From assembly GCA_023898785.1 (NCBI GenBank), contig CP060239.1, forward strand, positions 372,001 to 436,000: DNA of 64,000 nt. The letters run 5' to 3'. This DNA is from Rhodospirillales bacterium (GTDB lineage: Bacteria; Pseudomonadota; Alphaproteobacteria; Micavibrionales; Micavibrionaceae). Shown piece by piece: positions 1 to 8,199 of this stretch. Position 1 is the first letter of the stretch. Every line of letters starts with the position of its first letter. The notes beneath the pieces are model-generated. The model worked only from the letters and a program-made list of their open reading frames with translations. It did no database searches and had not been told where the DNA came from. The position numbers and the translations under genes are program-made.

Positions 1-890
1 CCTTCGCCTGAGATGAAGCAGGAGAGGTTTTTGCTCTTGCTGGCTAATGCATCGGGAAGGGTGAAGCCTGTGAAAAAGGGAGCGGTTTTTAAGTCCGGGT
101 CTGGTGGCTCGATGTCGGTCACGGTCAGGGGTATGGCACGGGTGACGAGACGGAAACGCTCGAGGTCTCCGTAATGTTCGGTCATACTAAAACGCGGCAG
201 GGCGAAGCGGTCACTGGTGGCGTCAATTGCGCCAGAGTGCAGGCCGAAGGCGGCTTTGAACCCTTGCGTTTTTGCGAGGTCCTTAAGCGCCAGGCTGTAT
301 TCTCCGAATGGGTAGGCGAGGTATGGCGTTTCGTGGCCGAATTCTTCGCGGTGGCGCCTGCGTGCTTCGTTCAGGGCGGTCAGCATTTCTGTGCGGGTTT
401 TGTAGGCAATATGGTTGTAGGACGTGGGGAGCGAGGCCAGCGTGATATTTTTGTTTTTGGCGAGTTTTTTTAAATCGTTCCAGTTGGCGCTGGCGGGGTC
501 TTCTTGATCAAGGTTTAGCGCGGCATAAAAAATGGTGAATGGTAATTTTGCTTTCAAAAGCAAGGGCACAGCGTTTTCCAGTGCGGATTTGTGGGCGCCG
601 TCGAAGGTGATGGCGATGGTGTGCGGTGGCAGTAGCGTACCTGTTTCAAAGTCCTCAAGGATTGTCGTAAGCGGCAGGACATTGTAGCCGCCGGTTTTAA
701 TTTCATGGATATGGGTAGTGAATTGTTCGATTGTTAGATTTTCATCAGGGAGATTATCTTCGCCAATGCGGTGATAGGTAAGGATTACAGCGTGGTTTTG
801 CGTGCTTTCGGATGCGGCGCTGTAAACCGGGCTTAACAGTACGGCTATGAGCAAAAGTGTTAAAGCGCATTGAAGAAGTAATCTATTCAT
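1..890 (-). CDS. Polysaccharide deacetylase family protein, C-terminus outside window
   Basis: The frame reads leftward from an ATG at 888-890 and is still open at base 1, so the C-terminus is missing. The N-terminus is a signal peptide (MNRLLLQCALTLLLIAVLLS, ending near YSAA), so the product is exported. Next comes the NodB-type start AVILTYHRIGE and, about residue 95, AITFDGAHKSALENAVPLLL. This is the TFDDG strand-loop of polysaccharide deacetylases, but the second Asp is Gly. The usual metal-binding HSxxxH stretch is also poorly kept (LASLPTSYNH). Later motifs such as YLAYPFGEYS match the family. Family membership is fairly safe. Deacetylase activity is doubtful, because residues that normally hold the metal are changed. 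Confidence 0.8.
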   Translation of the reverse strand, partial: MNRLLLQCALTLLLIAVLLSPVYSAASESTQNHAVILTYHRIGEDNLPDENLTIEQFTTHIHEIKTGGYNVLPLTTILEDFETGTLLPPHTIAITFDGAHKSALENAVPLLLKAKLPFTIFYAALNLDQEDPASANWNDLKKLAKNKNITLASLPTSYNHIAYKTRTEMLTALNEARRRHREEFGHETPYLAYPFGEYSLALKDLAKTQGFKAAFGLHSGAIDATSDRFALPRFSMTEHYGDLERFRLVTRAIPLTVTDIEPPDPDLKTAPFFTGFTLPDALASKSKNLSCFISGE

Positions 891-936
891 GCTTTTTGTG
901 TAGTTGAGTTTTGTCGTAAAGAAAAGGATATATCGT

Positions 937-1524
937 ATGAGCGCTATGGATGAAAAAATGAAGGATTTATTGTTTCGAGAGGCGCGCACACATAATGTGT
1001 GGCTGGAAAAAGACGTGCCTGATGCGTTATTGCGCGAGATTTATGATTTGATGAAATTTGGGGCGACGGCGGCGAATTCTTGTCCGGCGCGGATTGTGTT
1101 TGTGAAAACACCGGAGGCCAAGGCTCGTTTAAAGCCACATTTGGATGAGGGTAATGTTGAGAAGACGATGGCGGCGCCGGTGACGGCGATTATAGCTCAT
1201 GATCTGGAATTTTATGAGAAGCTGTCGCAGCTTTTCCCACATGCAGATGCACGGAGCTGGTTTGCCGGTAATGAGGCGTTGATTGCCGAAAGTGCGTTTC
1301 GCAATGGTAGTTTGCAGGGGGCGTATTTTATGATAGCCGCGCGTGGATTGGGGCTGGATTGCGGGCCGATGTCGGGCTTTGATGCGGCGGGCGTGAAGGA
1401 CGAATTCTTTGCGGATAGCGCTGTGCAGCCGAATTTCCTGTGTAATCTGGGGTATGGGGATGCATCTGCGCTGCATCCACGGGCTCCGCGATTAACATTT
1501 GATGAGGCGTGCTCAATACTTTAA
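937..1524 (+). CDS. rutE: Malonic semialdehyde reductase / nitroreductase family (RutE-like)
   Basis: 195-residue FMN-dependent nitroreductase-fold protein. It follows E. coli RutE closely along its length: LFREARTHNVWL near the N-terminus, LMKFGATAANSCPARIVF, APVTAIIAHDLEFYE, FPHADARSWF, GLGLDCGPMSGFDAAGVKD, and the C-terminal NLGYGD...RLTFDEACSIL. RutE reduces malonic semialdehyde to 3-hydroxypropionate in uracil breakdown. No other rut gene lies here, so a general detoxifying reductase is equally possible. The ATG at 937 follows AAAGGA at 923-928; an upstream TTG at 904 is less likely. The 3' end overlaps the frame leading into tsaB. Confidence 0.85.
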   Translation: MSAMDEKMKDLLFREARTHNVWLEKDVPDALLREIYDLMKFGATAANSCPARIVFVKTPEAKARLKPHLDEGNVEKTMAAPVTAIIAHDLEFYEKLSQLFPHADARSWFAGNEALIAESAFRNGSLQGAYFMIAARGLGLDCGPMSGFDAAGVKDEFFADSAVQPNFLCNLGYGDASALHPRAPRLTFDEACSIL

Positions 1525-1535
1525 GTAAAGATGCT

Positions 1536-2231
1536 ATGAGTGACTTTCAAAATATACTGGCGCTGGATACGGCGCTGGGGGGATGTGTGGCTGCGGTGGT
1601 TGCCGGTGAACGCGAGGCTGTGCGCTGTGAGGCGATGGTGCGCGGGCAGGCTGAGCGTCTGATCCCATTTGCGCAGGAAGTTATGGAAGAGGCAGGGCTG
1701 GATTATGGGGATCTTGATGCTGTGTTGTGCACGATCGGGCCGGGAGCGTTTACGGGCTTGCGGATTGGGATGTCGGCGGCGCGGGCTTTTGGGCTGAGTT
1801 TGGATATTCCTGTTATCGGGGTTACAACTTTGCAAGCGTTGGCTATGAATTATGTTGCTGAGCATGGTTTGGATTGCAGTGTAGTTTTAGAAACGAAGCG
1901 TAGCGATTTTTATATTCAGGATTTTAATGCGCAAGGGTTGGCTGTATCTGCGCCGCGGGCGGAATTGGCTGAGGTTTTGTTGAAGGCTTTGCCAAGAAAT
2001 AGTGTGTTGATTGGTGATGGCGTCGTACGATTTATTAATGAAATTCATGGGTTATGGAATGATGTTGATTATGGATATGGATTGGCGGATATGGCGATGG
2101 TGGCGCAGGTTTTACAGGACCAAGGGCTTGTAGACGGCGTTTTTGAGCGTGATGCACGGCCAGTGTATTTACGGGATGCGGACGTATCGATGCCCAAAAA
2201 AGCGTCTCGTATTTTAGAAGGTGCGGGGTGA
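1536..2231 (+). CDS. tsaB: tRNA threonylcarbamoyladenosine biosynthesis protein TsaB
   Basis: 231-residue member of the ASKHA fold. TsaB partners TsaD and TsaE to place the threonylcarbamoyl group on A37 of ANN-decoding tRNAs. Diagnostic features are the N-terminal ILALDTALGGCVAAV strand pair and LDAVLCTIGPGAFTGLRIGM at about residues 60-80. The C-terminal half is degenerate, as is usual for TsaB. The frame is open from 1509, but the ATG at 1536 (MSDFQN) starts just before the conserved ILALDT strand. It lies directly after the rutE-like gene on the same strand. The usual partner rimI is not next to it. Confidence 0.93.
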   Translation: MSDFQNILALDTALGGCVAAVVAGEREAVRCEAMVRGQAERLIPFAQEVMEEAGLDYGDLDAVLCTIGPGAFTGLRIGMSAARAFGLSLDIPVIGVTTLQALAMNYVAEHGLDCSVVLETKRSDFYIQDFNAQGLAVSAPRAELAEVLLKALPRNSVLIGDGVVRFINEIHGLWNDVDYGYGLADMAMVAQVLQDQGLVDGVFERDARPVYLRDADVSMPKKASRILEGAG

Positions 2232-2254
2232 GTATTGTTCTTCGGCGCATTTTC

Positions 2255-2282
2255 TTGACAAATATTTTACCTTACCTAGATT
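2255..2282 (+). promoter_or_regulatory. Putative sigma-70-type promoter for mucR
   Basis: TTGACA at 2255-2260 and TAGATT at 2277-2282, separated by 16 bp, lie 38 bases upstream of the mucR ATG in the only gap before it. The -35 is a consensus match and the -10 matches 4 of 6. Sequence-based only. Confidence 0.5.
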
Positions 2283-2319
2283 GTACTTTGTGTTCCATTT
2301 CTGAAGAGAGGGCGTTTTC

Positions 2320-2724
2320 ATGACAATAACAATAAACCGGGAAGAATATCTTGCTTTTACAACGGAAATTGTTTCGGCTTACTTGTCTAATAATACAATT
2401 CAGGCCGGGGAAATTCCGTCGGTGATTGAGCAGGTTTATAAAACGCTGGTCAATGTGAATGCGGATAGCCATGTTAGCACGGATCGTCCTCAGCCGGCAG
2501 TTCCGATTAAAAAGTCTGTGATGCCGGATTATATTATTTGTCTTGAGGATGGTAAGCAGCTCAAAATGCTTAAGCGGCATTTGAAAACGGCTTATGGGAT
2601 GAGTCCGGAGGAATATCGTGAGCGCTGGGGGCTGCCGATGGATTACCCCATGGTGGCGCCGAATTATGCGGCGCAACGCTCGAAGCTGGCTAAAGATATT
2701 GGGTTGGGTACTAAAGGTCGTTAA
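2320..2724 (+). CDS. mucR: Ros/MucR family zinc-finger transcriptional regulator
   Basis: 134 residues. MucR proteins are H-NS-like global regulators of alphaproteobacteria that control exopolysaccharide, motility and cell-cycle genes. The C-terminal half is characteristic: VMPDYIICLEDGKQLKMLKRHL (finger, about residues 68-88), MSPEEYRERWGLPMDYPMVA and a terminal LAKDIGLG. C74, D77 and H87 occupy metal-ligand positions. The position that is a second His in Ros is Ala91, a variant. The poorly conserved N-terminal region (about 1-60) is probably the oligomerisation part. The stop overlaps the convergent proC stop by 4 bp (2721-2724). Confidence 0.93.
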   Translation: MTITINREEYLAFTTEIVSAYLSNNTIQAGEIPSVIEQVYKTLVNVNADSHVSTDRPQPAVPIKKSVMPDYIICLEDGKQLKMLKRHLKTAYGMSPEEYRERWGLPMDYPMVAPNYAAQRSKLAKDIGLGTKGR

Positions 2725-3524
2725 GAATTTAATTCGCGGCTGCGGGCTGTAGCGGCTTGCAGAGCTTCGTTGAAGAGGTTCTGGGTGCGGCCATCCATGA
2801 GGATTTCAAGCGCGGCGGCGGTGGTGCCGCCGGGGCTGGTGACGTTTTTACGTAAGGTTTTGGCGGGTATTTCGCTTTGTGCTTCGGCCAGCGCGGCGGC
2901 GCCGATGACGGTCTGGCGGGCGAGGGTGGTGGCCATTTCTATAGGGAGGCCGGCTTTGTTTCCAGCTTTTTCCAGCATTTCGATTAAATAAAAGACGTAG
3001 GCTGGGCCGCTGCCTGAGAGGGCGGTGACAGCGTCGAGCAGGGATTCATCGTCTGTCCACTCAAATTTTCCGGCGGTTTTGAGCAGGGTTTCGGCCAGTG
3101 CTTTGGCACTTTGGCTGGTGTGTTTATTGGCTACAGCGATGCTCATGCCCTTGCCGATGGCGGCAGGGGTGTTGGGCATGGCGCGGATTACCGGCTGGGT
3201 GGGGGCGAAATATTGAGAAAATCTGGTTAGAGATTGTCCGGCAGCGATAGACAGGATGGTGGTGTCTTCGTTGATATGGTTTTTCAGCTCTGTGCAGAGT
3301 GTGGCCATAGTTTGTGGTTTGACAGCTAGCACGATGAGGGCGGCGGATTTTAAGTCTTTGGCGGCGGCTTCAACGGTTTTGTGGTGCGTTATTTCGGTGA
3401 TTGAGATGTCGTGCGGTTCAATGACGGAGAAGTTTGCGTCGATATTTTGGTCAAGCCAGCCTTGTAATAAGGCGCCGCCCATTTTACCGCAGCCGATCAG
3501 AACAATGTTGGGCTGAGCGCTCAT
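2721..3524 (-). CDS. proC: Pyrroline-5-carboxylate reductase
   Basis: 267 residues, the normal length. Catalyses the last step of proline synthesis, NAD(P)H-dependent reduction of 1-pyrroline-5-carboxylate. The N-terminal Rossmann motif IVLIGCGKMGGALL is at about residues 7-20, VIRAMPNTPAAIGKG about 115-130, and the C-terminal dimer/active-site stretch ALSGSGPAYVFYLIE and NVTSPGGTTAAALEIL about 170-250. It is followed closely by the ybjN-like and ubiK genes upstream on the same strand, probably one transcript. The ATG has 6 bp to the previous gene's stop. Confidence 0.96.
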   Translation of the reverse strand: MSAQPNIVLIGCGKMGGALLQGWLDQNIDANFSVIEPHDISITEITHHKTVEAAAKDLKSAALIVLAVKPQTMATLCTELKNHINEDTTILSIAAGQSLTRFSQYFAPTQPVIRAMPNTPAAIGKGMSIAVANKHTSQSAKALAETLLKTAGKFEWTDDESLLDAVTALSGSGPAYVFYLIEMLEKAGNKAGLPIEMATTLARQTVIGAAALAEAQSEIPAKTLRKNVTSPGGTTAAALEILMDGRTQNLFNEALQAATARSRELNS

Positions 3525-3530
3525 AGGGTC

Positions 3531-4034
3531 TTATGATTCCCCGGCTGTTTCCATCATCGCCAGTGACAGCGCTGCATCGTTGATGTCATTGGCGCTGGCG
3601 AGCAGGGTGAAGAGCGGGTAGTGGCGTTCGCATTGGGCCAGAGCGATATCGACCATGTCATCGATTAATTCGGTTATAAGTGCGGGAGATGAGCCGCGCA
3701 GCAAGCAAGTGTGGCGGAATGCCGGGCGTGTGTTTTTTGCAGGCAGGTCGAAATGGCCCATCCAAAGGGATTCGTTTAGTTCCAGCAGCACTTCGCGCGC
3801 AATTTTGATGTTGTTACCCGCGATTTGTAAATCGAATTGGGCGCAAAATTGCAGAGCGTGCATTTCCCCTTGCCAGATAAAGAGCAACTTATAGCTTCCG
3901 CTGCGACCCATGATATCGACAGCCAGTTCATCCTCGGCCATGCGTTCGAATGTCCAGTTGTTGGCACTGAGCACATCTTCAACACTGTCGAGCGGGTGGA
4001 TGTCGTCTTCGTAGGTTTCAAGCTGCGTGGTCAT
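3531..4034 (-). CDS. YbjN domain-containing protein
   Basis: 167 residues. The sequence (HPLDSVEDVLSANNWTFERMAEDELAVDI, later LLFIWQGEMHALQFCAQFD and NIKIAREVLLELNESLWMGHFDL) matches the YbjN fold, related to type III secretion chaperones. The biochemical role is not settled. In alphaproteobacteria it is frequently next to proC, as here, 6 bp upstream. It is cytoplasmic, with no signal peptide. The ATG is at 4032-4034. Confidence 0.85.
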   Translation of the reverse strand: MTTQLETYEDDIHPLDSVEDVLSANNWTFERMAEDELAVDIMGRSGSYKLLFIWQGEMHALQFCAQFDLQIAGNNIKIAREVLLELNESLWMGHFDLPAKNTRPAFRHTCLLRGSSPALITELIDDMVDIALAQCERHYPLFTLLASANDINDAALSLAMMETAGES

Positions 4035-4057
4035 AAAGTCTTTCCGTGATTGTTGTT

Positions 4058-4294
4058 TTATTTCTTTGTCTTTAGAGATTTTTCTAAAGTCTGAATGCGT
4101 TTTTCCTGAGTCTGTACGAGTGCTTCGAGGCGGTCAAAATCTTCGCGTGGCACAAGGTCAAGGCGGTGGGCAATTTCATCAATGCGTGTTTTTACGTCTT
4201 CACGAATATTTTCACCTAAACCACTGAAAATACTTAATGTTCCGTCTGCAACATGGGCGATGTCATCCAGCATTTTATCTTTGCTTTTTATCAT
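4058..4294 (-). CDS. ubiK: Ubiquinone biosynthesis accessory factor UbiK (BMFP domain)
   Basis: 78 residues from the ATG at 4292-4294 (MIKSKDKMLDDIAHVADG), preceded by GGAACA. The frame extends further upstream to 4351, but that stretch is unlike the family. The product has an N-terminal amphipathic helix and a C-terminal coiled coil (LVPREDFDRLEALVQTQEKR), the BMFP architecture. UbiK forms a trimer with UbiJ that helps the ubiquinone biosynthetic enzymes meet their lipid substrate, and it also fuses membranes in vitro. It heads the ubiK-ybjN-proC run and is divergent from lgt. Confidence 0.88.
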   Translation of the reverse strand: MIKSKDKMLDDIAHVADGTLSIFSGLGENIREDVKTRIDEIAHRLDLVPREDFDRLEALVQTQEKRIQTLEKSLKTKK

Positions 4295-4429
4295 TGTTCC
4301 AGCTCTTGTGTGTAGCTTTGAGTCAGTATCATGGCTCTGTGTAGAGTCCAAATTGTTTTGAGATTTTTAATCTTTAGGCCTGTGGAAATTTTTATTTCTA
4401 TTTTGGGGTGATGATTTATAAAGGGGGCC

Positions 4430-5242
4430 ATGTGGGAATTTCCAAATATAGATCCTGTGGCGATCAGTTTAGGGCCGATTGATATTCGTTGGTATGCGCT
4501 GGCATATTTGGCCGGATTTTTGCTTGGCTGGTGGTATTGCAAACGGCTGGCTGATCTGGATGAGAACCGGCGTCCGGACAAGTTGGATATTGATGACTTT
4601 TTGCCCTGGGCGATTGCCGGGGTGATTTTGGGTGGGCGCTTCGGATATGTGGTGTTTTATAATCTTGAGTATTACACGGCGCATCCGGCAGAAATTTTGA
4701 TGTTATGGGAGGGGGGGATGTCCTTTCATGGCGGGGCGCTAGGGGTAATCGTTGCGCTCTTGATTTATCCGTCCATTCATAAATTTTCGCATCTGCGGCT
4801 GGCTGACCTTGTGTGTGCGTGTGTGCCTTTGGGGTTGTTTTTCGGGCGGGTCGCCAATTTTATCAATGGTGAATTGTTTGGGCGGGTGACGAATTCGCCG
4901 TTAGGGATGGTGTTTCCGCGCGGTGGGCCATATCCGCGGCATCCAAGCCAGCTTTATGAGGCGGTGCTGGAAGGGTTGGTGTTGTTTTTGATCCTGTTTG
5001 TGTTGATCCGGAGTGACTGGGTGCGGGCGCGGCCCGGGATTGTATCGGGTATGTTTTTGGCCGGCTATGGCTGCGCGCGGGCGTTTGTTGAGCTGTTCCG
5101 CGAGCCGGATTCTCATATTGGATTTGTATTTGGCGGGGCGGTGACGATGGGACAAGTGTTGAGTACGCCAATGATTGTGGTAGGGCTGGGGCTGGTTATT
5201 TATGCGGTAGCGCGGAAACGATCCGATGCCCAGTCCGCTTGA
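4430..5242 (+). CDS. lgt: Prolipoprotein diacylglyceryl transferase
   Basis: 270-residue inner-membrane enzyme with seven hydrophobic spans. It transfers diacylglycerol from phosphatidylglycerol to the lipobox Cys of prolipoproteins. Visible family motifs: LGPIDIRWYALAYLAGFLLG at the N-terminus, MSFHGGALGVIVAL with the essential His-Gly-Gly at about 100-103, GRVANFINGELFGRVT about 142-157, and YPRHPSQLYEA about 166-176. The 3' end overlaps the next gene by 17 bp, so the two are translationally coupled. Confidence 0.97.
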   Translation: MWEFPNIDPVAISLGPIDIRWYALAYLAGFLLGWWYCKRLADLDENRRPDKLDIDDFLPWAIAGVILGGRFGYVVFYNLEYYTAHPAEILMLWEGGMSFHGGALGVIVALLIYPSIHKFSHLRLADLVCACVPLGLFFGRVANFINGELFGRVTNSPLGMVFPRGGPYPRHPSQLYEAVLEGLVLFLILFVLIRSDWVRARPGIVSGMFLAGYGCARAFVELFREPDSHIGFVFGGAVTMGQVLSTPMIVVGLGLVIYAVARKRSDAQSA

Positions 5243-6236
5243 AGAGATCGTAAGACAGAAAATTCGTGCGGATGGGCCGATGTTGATCGGCGCGTTTATG
5301 GCCCTTGCGCTGGGGCATCCTGAGCATGGTTATTATATGAAGGGCGACCCGTTTGGGCGGGCTGGAGATTTTGTAACTGCGCCTGAGGTTTCGCAGCTTT
5401 TTGGTGAAATGATCGGCGTATGGGCGGCGGATTTGTGGATGCAGATGGGCGCGCCTGAGCGGCTGGCCATGGTGGAATGCGGGCCGGGGCGTGGGACGTT
5501 GATGGCTGATATATTGCGTGCTAGTCGAAATGTAGCAGGGTTTCATGATGCTTTGCGGATTCATCTGGTTGAGATGAGTCCGGTGTTGCGCGGGAAACAG
5601 CGAGAGGCGTTGGCCGAATATGAGGTGGTTTGGCATGAAGATTTTAAAGGTGTGCCGGGTGATGTGCCGATGATTGTGATTGGCAATGAGTTTTTGGATG
5701 CTTTGCCGTTTGAGCAATATGTGGGTGATGTGCAACGCAAGGTCGGGCTGGATGAAGACGCTCAGTTGGTTTTTGTGCCAATGGAGGGTGATGTATATGA
5801 ATTCGCTCCGTATCGAAATGATTTTGTGAAGTGCGTCTGTAGTCGCTTAAAGGCGCAGGGCGGGGCAGCACTGTTTATTGATTACGGGCATGTGCACTCA
5901 GGGCCGGGCGATACATTTCAGGCGATTAAGGGCCATGAATATGTTGATGTGCTGAGTCATATTGGTGATGCGGATTTGACCAGCCACGTGAATTTTGAGG
6001 CTTTACAGAGAGGTGTTGATATTGGTGTTGCCGGGCCGGTGGAGCAGGGGGATTTTCTGCGGGCGCTCGGTATTGGTTTACGGGCGCGGATGTTGGCAGA
6101 AAAAGCCGATGTGCAGCAGGTCGATATGATCGAAAAAGGTTTGCATCGGTTGATTGATTCAGATCAAATGGGATCGTTGTTTAAAGTGATTGGATTTTAT
6201 TATCATGACAAACCTCTTGCTCCAGCAGGATTCTGA
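5226..6236 (+). CDS. Class I SAM-dependent methyltransferase, MidA/NDUFAF7 family
   Basis: 336 residues. The family's mitochondrial member NDUFAF7 methylates an arginine of complex I subunit NDUFS2; the bacterial substrate is inferred only. Visible: PSPLEEIVRQKIRADGPM at the N-terminus, YYMKGDPFGRAGDFVTAPEVS about 40-60, SAM-binding motif I MVECGPGRGTLMADIL about 83-98, then MIVIGNEFLDALPFEQY and ALFIDYGH. The order lgt - this gene - pgeF is a common alphaproteobacterial arrangement. It overlaps lgt by 17 bp and pgeF by about 30 bp. Confidence 0.92.
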   Translation: MPSPLEEIVRQKIRADGPMLIGAFMALALGHPEHGYYMKGDPFGRAGDFVTAPEVSQLFGEMIGVWAADLWMQMGAPERLAMVECGPGRGTLMADILRASRNVAGFHDALRIHLVEMSPVLRGKQREALAEYEVVWHEDFKGVPGDVPMIVIGNEFLDALPFEQYVGDVQRKVGLDEDAQLVFVPMEGDVYEFAPYRNDFVKCVCSRLKAQGGAALFIDYGHVHSGPGDTFQAIKGHEYVDVLSHIGDADLTSHVNFEALQRGVDIGVAGPVEQGDFLRALGIGLRARMLAEKADVQQVDMIEKGLHRLIDSDQMGSLFKVIGFYYHDKPLAPAGF

Positions 6237-7026
6237 TCCGCTTTATTTTAAGCATAGTGATTTTGTGGGGCTGCAAAATAATACGGTTTTCCATGGTTTT
6301 TTTAGCCGTCGCGGTGGTGTAAGCCGGGACATTTTTGCCGCGCTAAATTGTGGACCCGGGTCGGGGGAGGCTTTAAGTATTGTTCAGAAAAACCGCCAGA
6401 TTGTGAGCGAAATTGTCGGGTGTGAGGCTAAAAACTTGTTGAGTTTACATCAGATCCATAGCAACCAATGTCTGGTGGTACGCGAGGGTTGGGATATTGA
6501 AGCGCGTCCGAAGGCTGATGCGATGGTTACGGATGTGTCAGGCCTGGCGTTGGGAGTTTTAACGGCGGATTGTGCGCCAGTGTTATTTTATGGAAAAAAA
6601 AGTGATGGTGCGCCGGTTGTGGGGGCTGCACATGCTGGCTGGGGTGGTGCGTTGAAAGGGGTTTTGGATAATACGTTAGCTATGATGCTGGAGCTTGGCG
6701 CTGTACCGGAAAGTATTCGCGCCTGTATAGGGCCGTGCATTGGGCAGAAATCCTATGAGGTGAGGGATGATTTTGCAGATACGTTTTTAGAGGAAGATGG
6801 TAGGAATGAGGTGTTTTTCACGGCAGGTCGGTGCGCAGGGCATTTGCAGTTTGATTTGCCGGGCTATTGCGCGGCGAAGCTGGGCCGGGCGGGCGTTAAA
6901 AACGTGCTGATCAAGGATCTGGATACGTATTTTAATGAAGAGGATTTTTTCAGTTATCGCAGGGCGACGCATCGGCATGAAAAAGATTATGGTCGGCAGA
7001 TTTCGGTTATTATGATTCAAGAGTGA
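6205..7026 (+). CDS. pgeF: Peptidoglycan editing factor PgeF (YfiH/laccase-domain)
   Basis: 273 residues from ATG 6205 (MTNLLLQQ), inside the end of midA; an upstream TTG at 6190 is a less likely start. PgeF removes misincorporated amino acids such as serine from muropeptide precursors, and related proteins act on purine nucleosides. The metal and catalytic residues sit in conserved blocks: LHQIHSNQCLVV, GLALGVLTADCAPVLFYG (Cys about 120), VVGAAHAGWGGALKGVLDNT and ACIGPCIGQKSYEV. It is the third gene of the coupled lgt-midA-pgeF run. Confidence 0.94.
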   Translation: MTNLLLQQDSDPLYFKHSDFVGLQNNTVFHGFFSRRGGVSRDIFAALNCGPGSGEALSIVQKNRQIVSEIVGCEAKNLLSLHQIHSNQCLVVREGWDIEARPKADAMVTDVSGLALGVLTADCAPVLFYGKKSDGAPVVGAAHAGWGGALKGVLDNTLAMMLELGAVPESIRACIGPCIGQKSYEVRDDFADTFLEEDGRNEVFFTAGRCAGHLQFDLPGYCAAKLGRAGVKNVLIKDLDTYFNEEDFFSYRRATHRHEKDYGRQISVIMIQE

Positions 7027-7057
7027 TCATAACCGGGTTTTTTATCCAAAAGCGTGC

Positions 7058-7087
7058 TTGATTTTGCTGGTGATTTTTCCGTATAGT
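7058..7087 (+). promoter_or_regulatory. Putative promoter for prs
   Basis: TTGATT at 7058-7063 and TATAGT at 7082-7087 with an 18-bp spacer, lying 60 bases upstream of the prs ATG in the 120-bp gap after pgeF. Each hexamer matches the sigma-70 consensus at 5 of 6 positions. Confidence 0.5.
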
Positions 7088-7146
7088 GCGCTCGTATGCA
7101 GCTTGATATGCGTATTTTTTAATAAAAATAACAAGTTAGGGTTAAA

Positions 7147-8079
7147 ATGAAACTGATTGCCGGGAATTCCAATCGTCCGCTGGCTGAAGCAATTTCTTCT
7201 TATTTGAATGTGCCGTTGACCCAGGCGAGTTTGAAGCGTTTTTCCGATATGGAAGTTTTCGTTGAGATTATGGAGAATGTGCGCGGCGAGGATTGCTTTT
7301 TTATTCAATCGACATCTTTTCCGGCCAATGACCATTTGATGGAGCTGTTGATTGCGATTGATGCGCTCAAACGCGGGTCGGCGCGGCGGATTACAGCGGT
7401 GATTCCGTATTTCGGGTATGCGCGGCAGGATCGTAAGACGGGTAGCCGGACGCCGATTTCGGCCAAGCTAGTGGCAAATTTGATTACGGCGGCGGGCGCG
7501 GACCGGGTTTTGACCATGGAGCTGCATGCTGGTCAAATTCAAGGGTTCTTTGATATTCCGGTGGATAATCTGGTGGCCGGGCCGGTGTTTGTGCCACAAA
7601 TTCTCGATGAATTTGACGGTGAGGAAATTTGCATCGTTTCGCCGGATGTTGGCGGGGTTGTGCGGGCGCGGGCGATGGCCAAGCGGTTGAATGCGTCTTT
7701 GGCGATTATCGATAAACGCCGGGAAAAGGCCGGGGTTTCCGAGGTTATGCATGTAATCGGGGAGGTTAAAGGCAAAGTCTGCATTCTGGTTGACGATATT
7801 GTCGATTCCGGCGGAACGTTGTGTAATGCGGCGGTGGCGCTGAAAGAAAACGGGGCCAAGTCTGTGTATTCCTACGTTGTGCATGGGGTATTATCGGGCG
7901 GGGCGGTGAGCAAGATTGAAGCGTCTCCGATGGAGAAAATTGTGATTACCAATACAATTGCGGCGACCGAGTCTGTGAGTTCCAGCGACAGCGTTGAGCA
8001 GCTCTCTGTCGCGCCGCTGATTGGTGAGGCAATGCGCCGGATTAATGAGGAACGCTCTATTTCAGCACTGTTTAAGTAG
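7147..8079 (+). CDS. prs: Ribose-phosphate pyrophosphokinase
   Basis: 310 residues, the class I length. Makes PRPP from ribose 5-phosphate and ATP for nucleotide, histidine and tryptophan synthesis. Visible: MKLIAGNSNRPLAEAISSYL, the ATP-binding flexible loop region IPYFGYARQDRK at about residues 91-102, the pyrophosphate-binding MELHAGQIQGFFDIPVDNL about 128-146, and the PRPP loop VCILVDDIVDSGGTLCNAA about 216-234. A TTAGGG-type Shine-Dalgarno lies upstream. It stands alone with its own putative promoter. Confidence 0.97.
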   Translation: MKLIAGNSNRPLAEAISSYLNVPLTQASLKRFSDMEVFVEIMENVRGEDCFFIQSTSFPANDHLMELLIAIDALKRGSARRITAVIPYFGYARQDRKTGSRTPISAKLVANLITAAGADRVLTMELHAGQIQGFFDIPVDNLVAGPVFVPQILDEFDGEEICIVSPDVGGVVRARAMAKRLNASLAIIDKRREKAGVSEVMHVIGEVKGKVCILVDDIVDSGGTLCNAAVALKENGAKSVYSYVVHGVLSGGAVSKIEASPMEKIVITNTIAATESVSSSDSVEQLSVAPLIGEAMRRINEERSISALFK

Positions 8080-8199
8080 GTTATTTTTACAGCAGAGCAA
8101 AAATGTTTGGGGAACTGAAGGACAAAGGCTTTGCCATTGGCCATGCGCCCAGTGTGCCGGATCAGTACTTTAAATGACTGTATCGTCAATAGAAATTTG
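8080..8199 (+). other. Gap between prs and the rmlD pseudogene, with a short open fragment
   Basis: From 8079 to 8178 one + frame is open and ends in a stop, with an internal ATG at 8103 (MFGELKDKGFAIGHAPSVPDQY, then FK and stop). It has the look of a protein C-terminus, but I do not recognise it. It may be a gene remnant linked to the disrupted region on the right, or chance. No terminator hairpin was seen after prs. Confidence 0.25.

Noticed and set aside
5196..5735. 179-codon minus-strand frame
   Set aside because: Covered by the coupled lgt and midA genes on the other strand.
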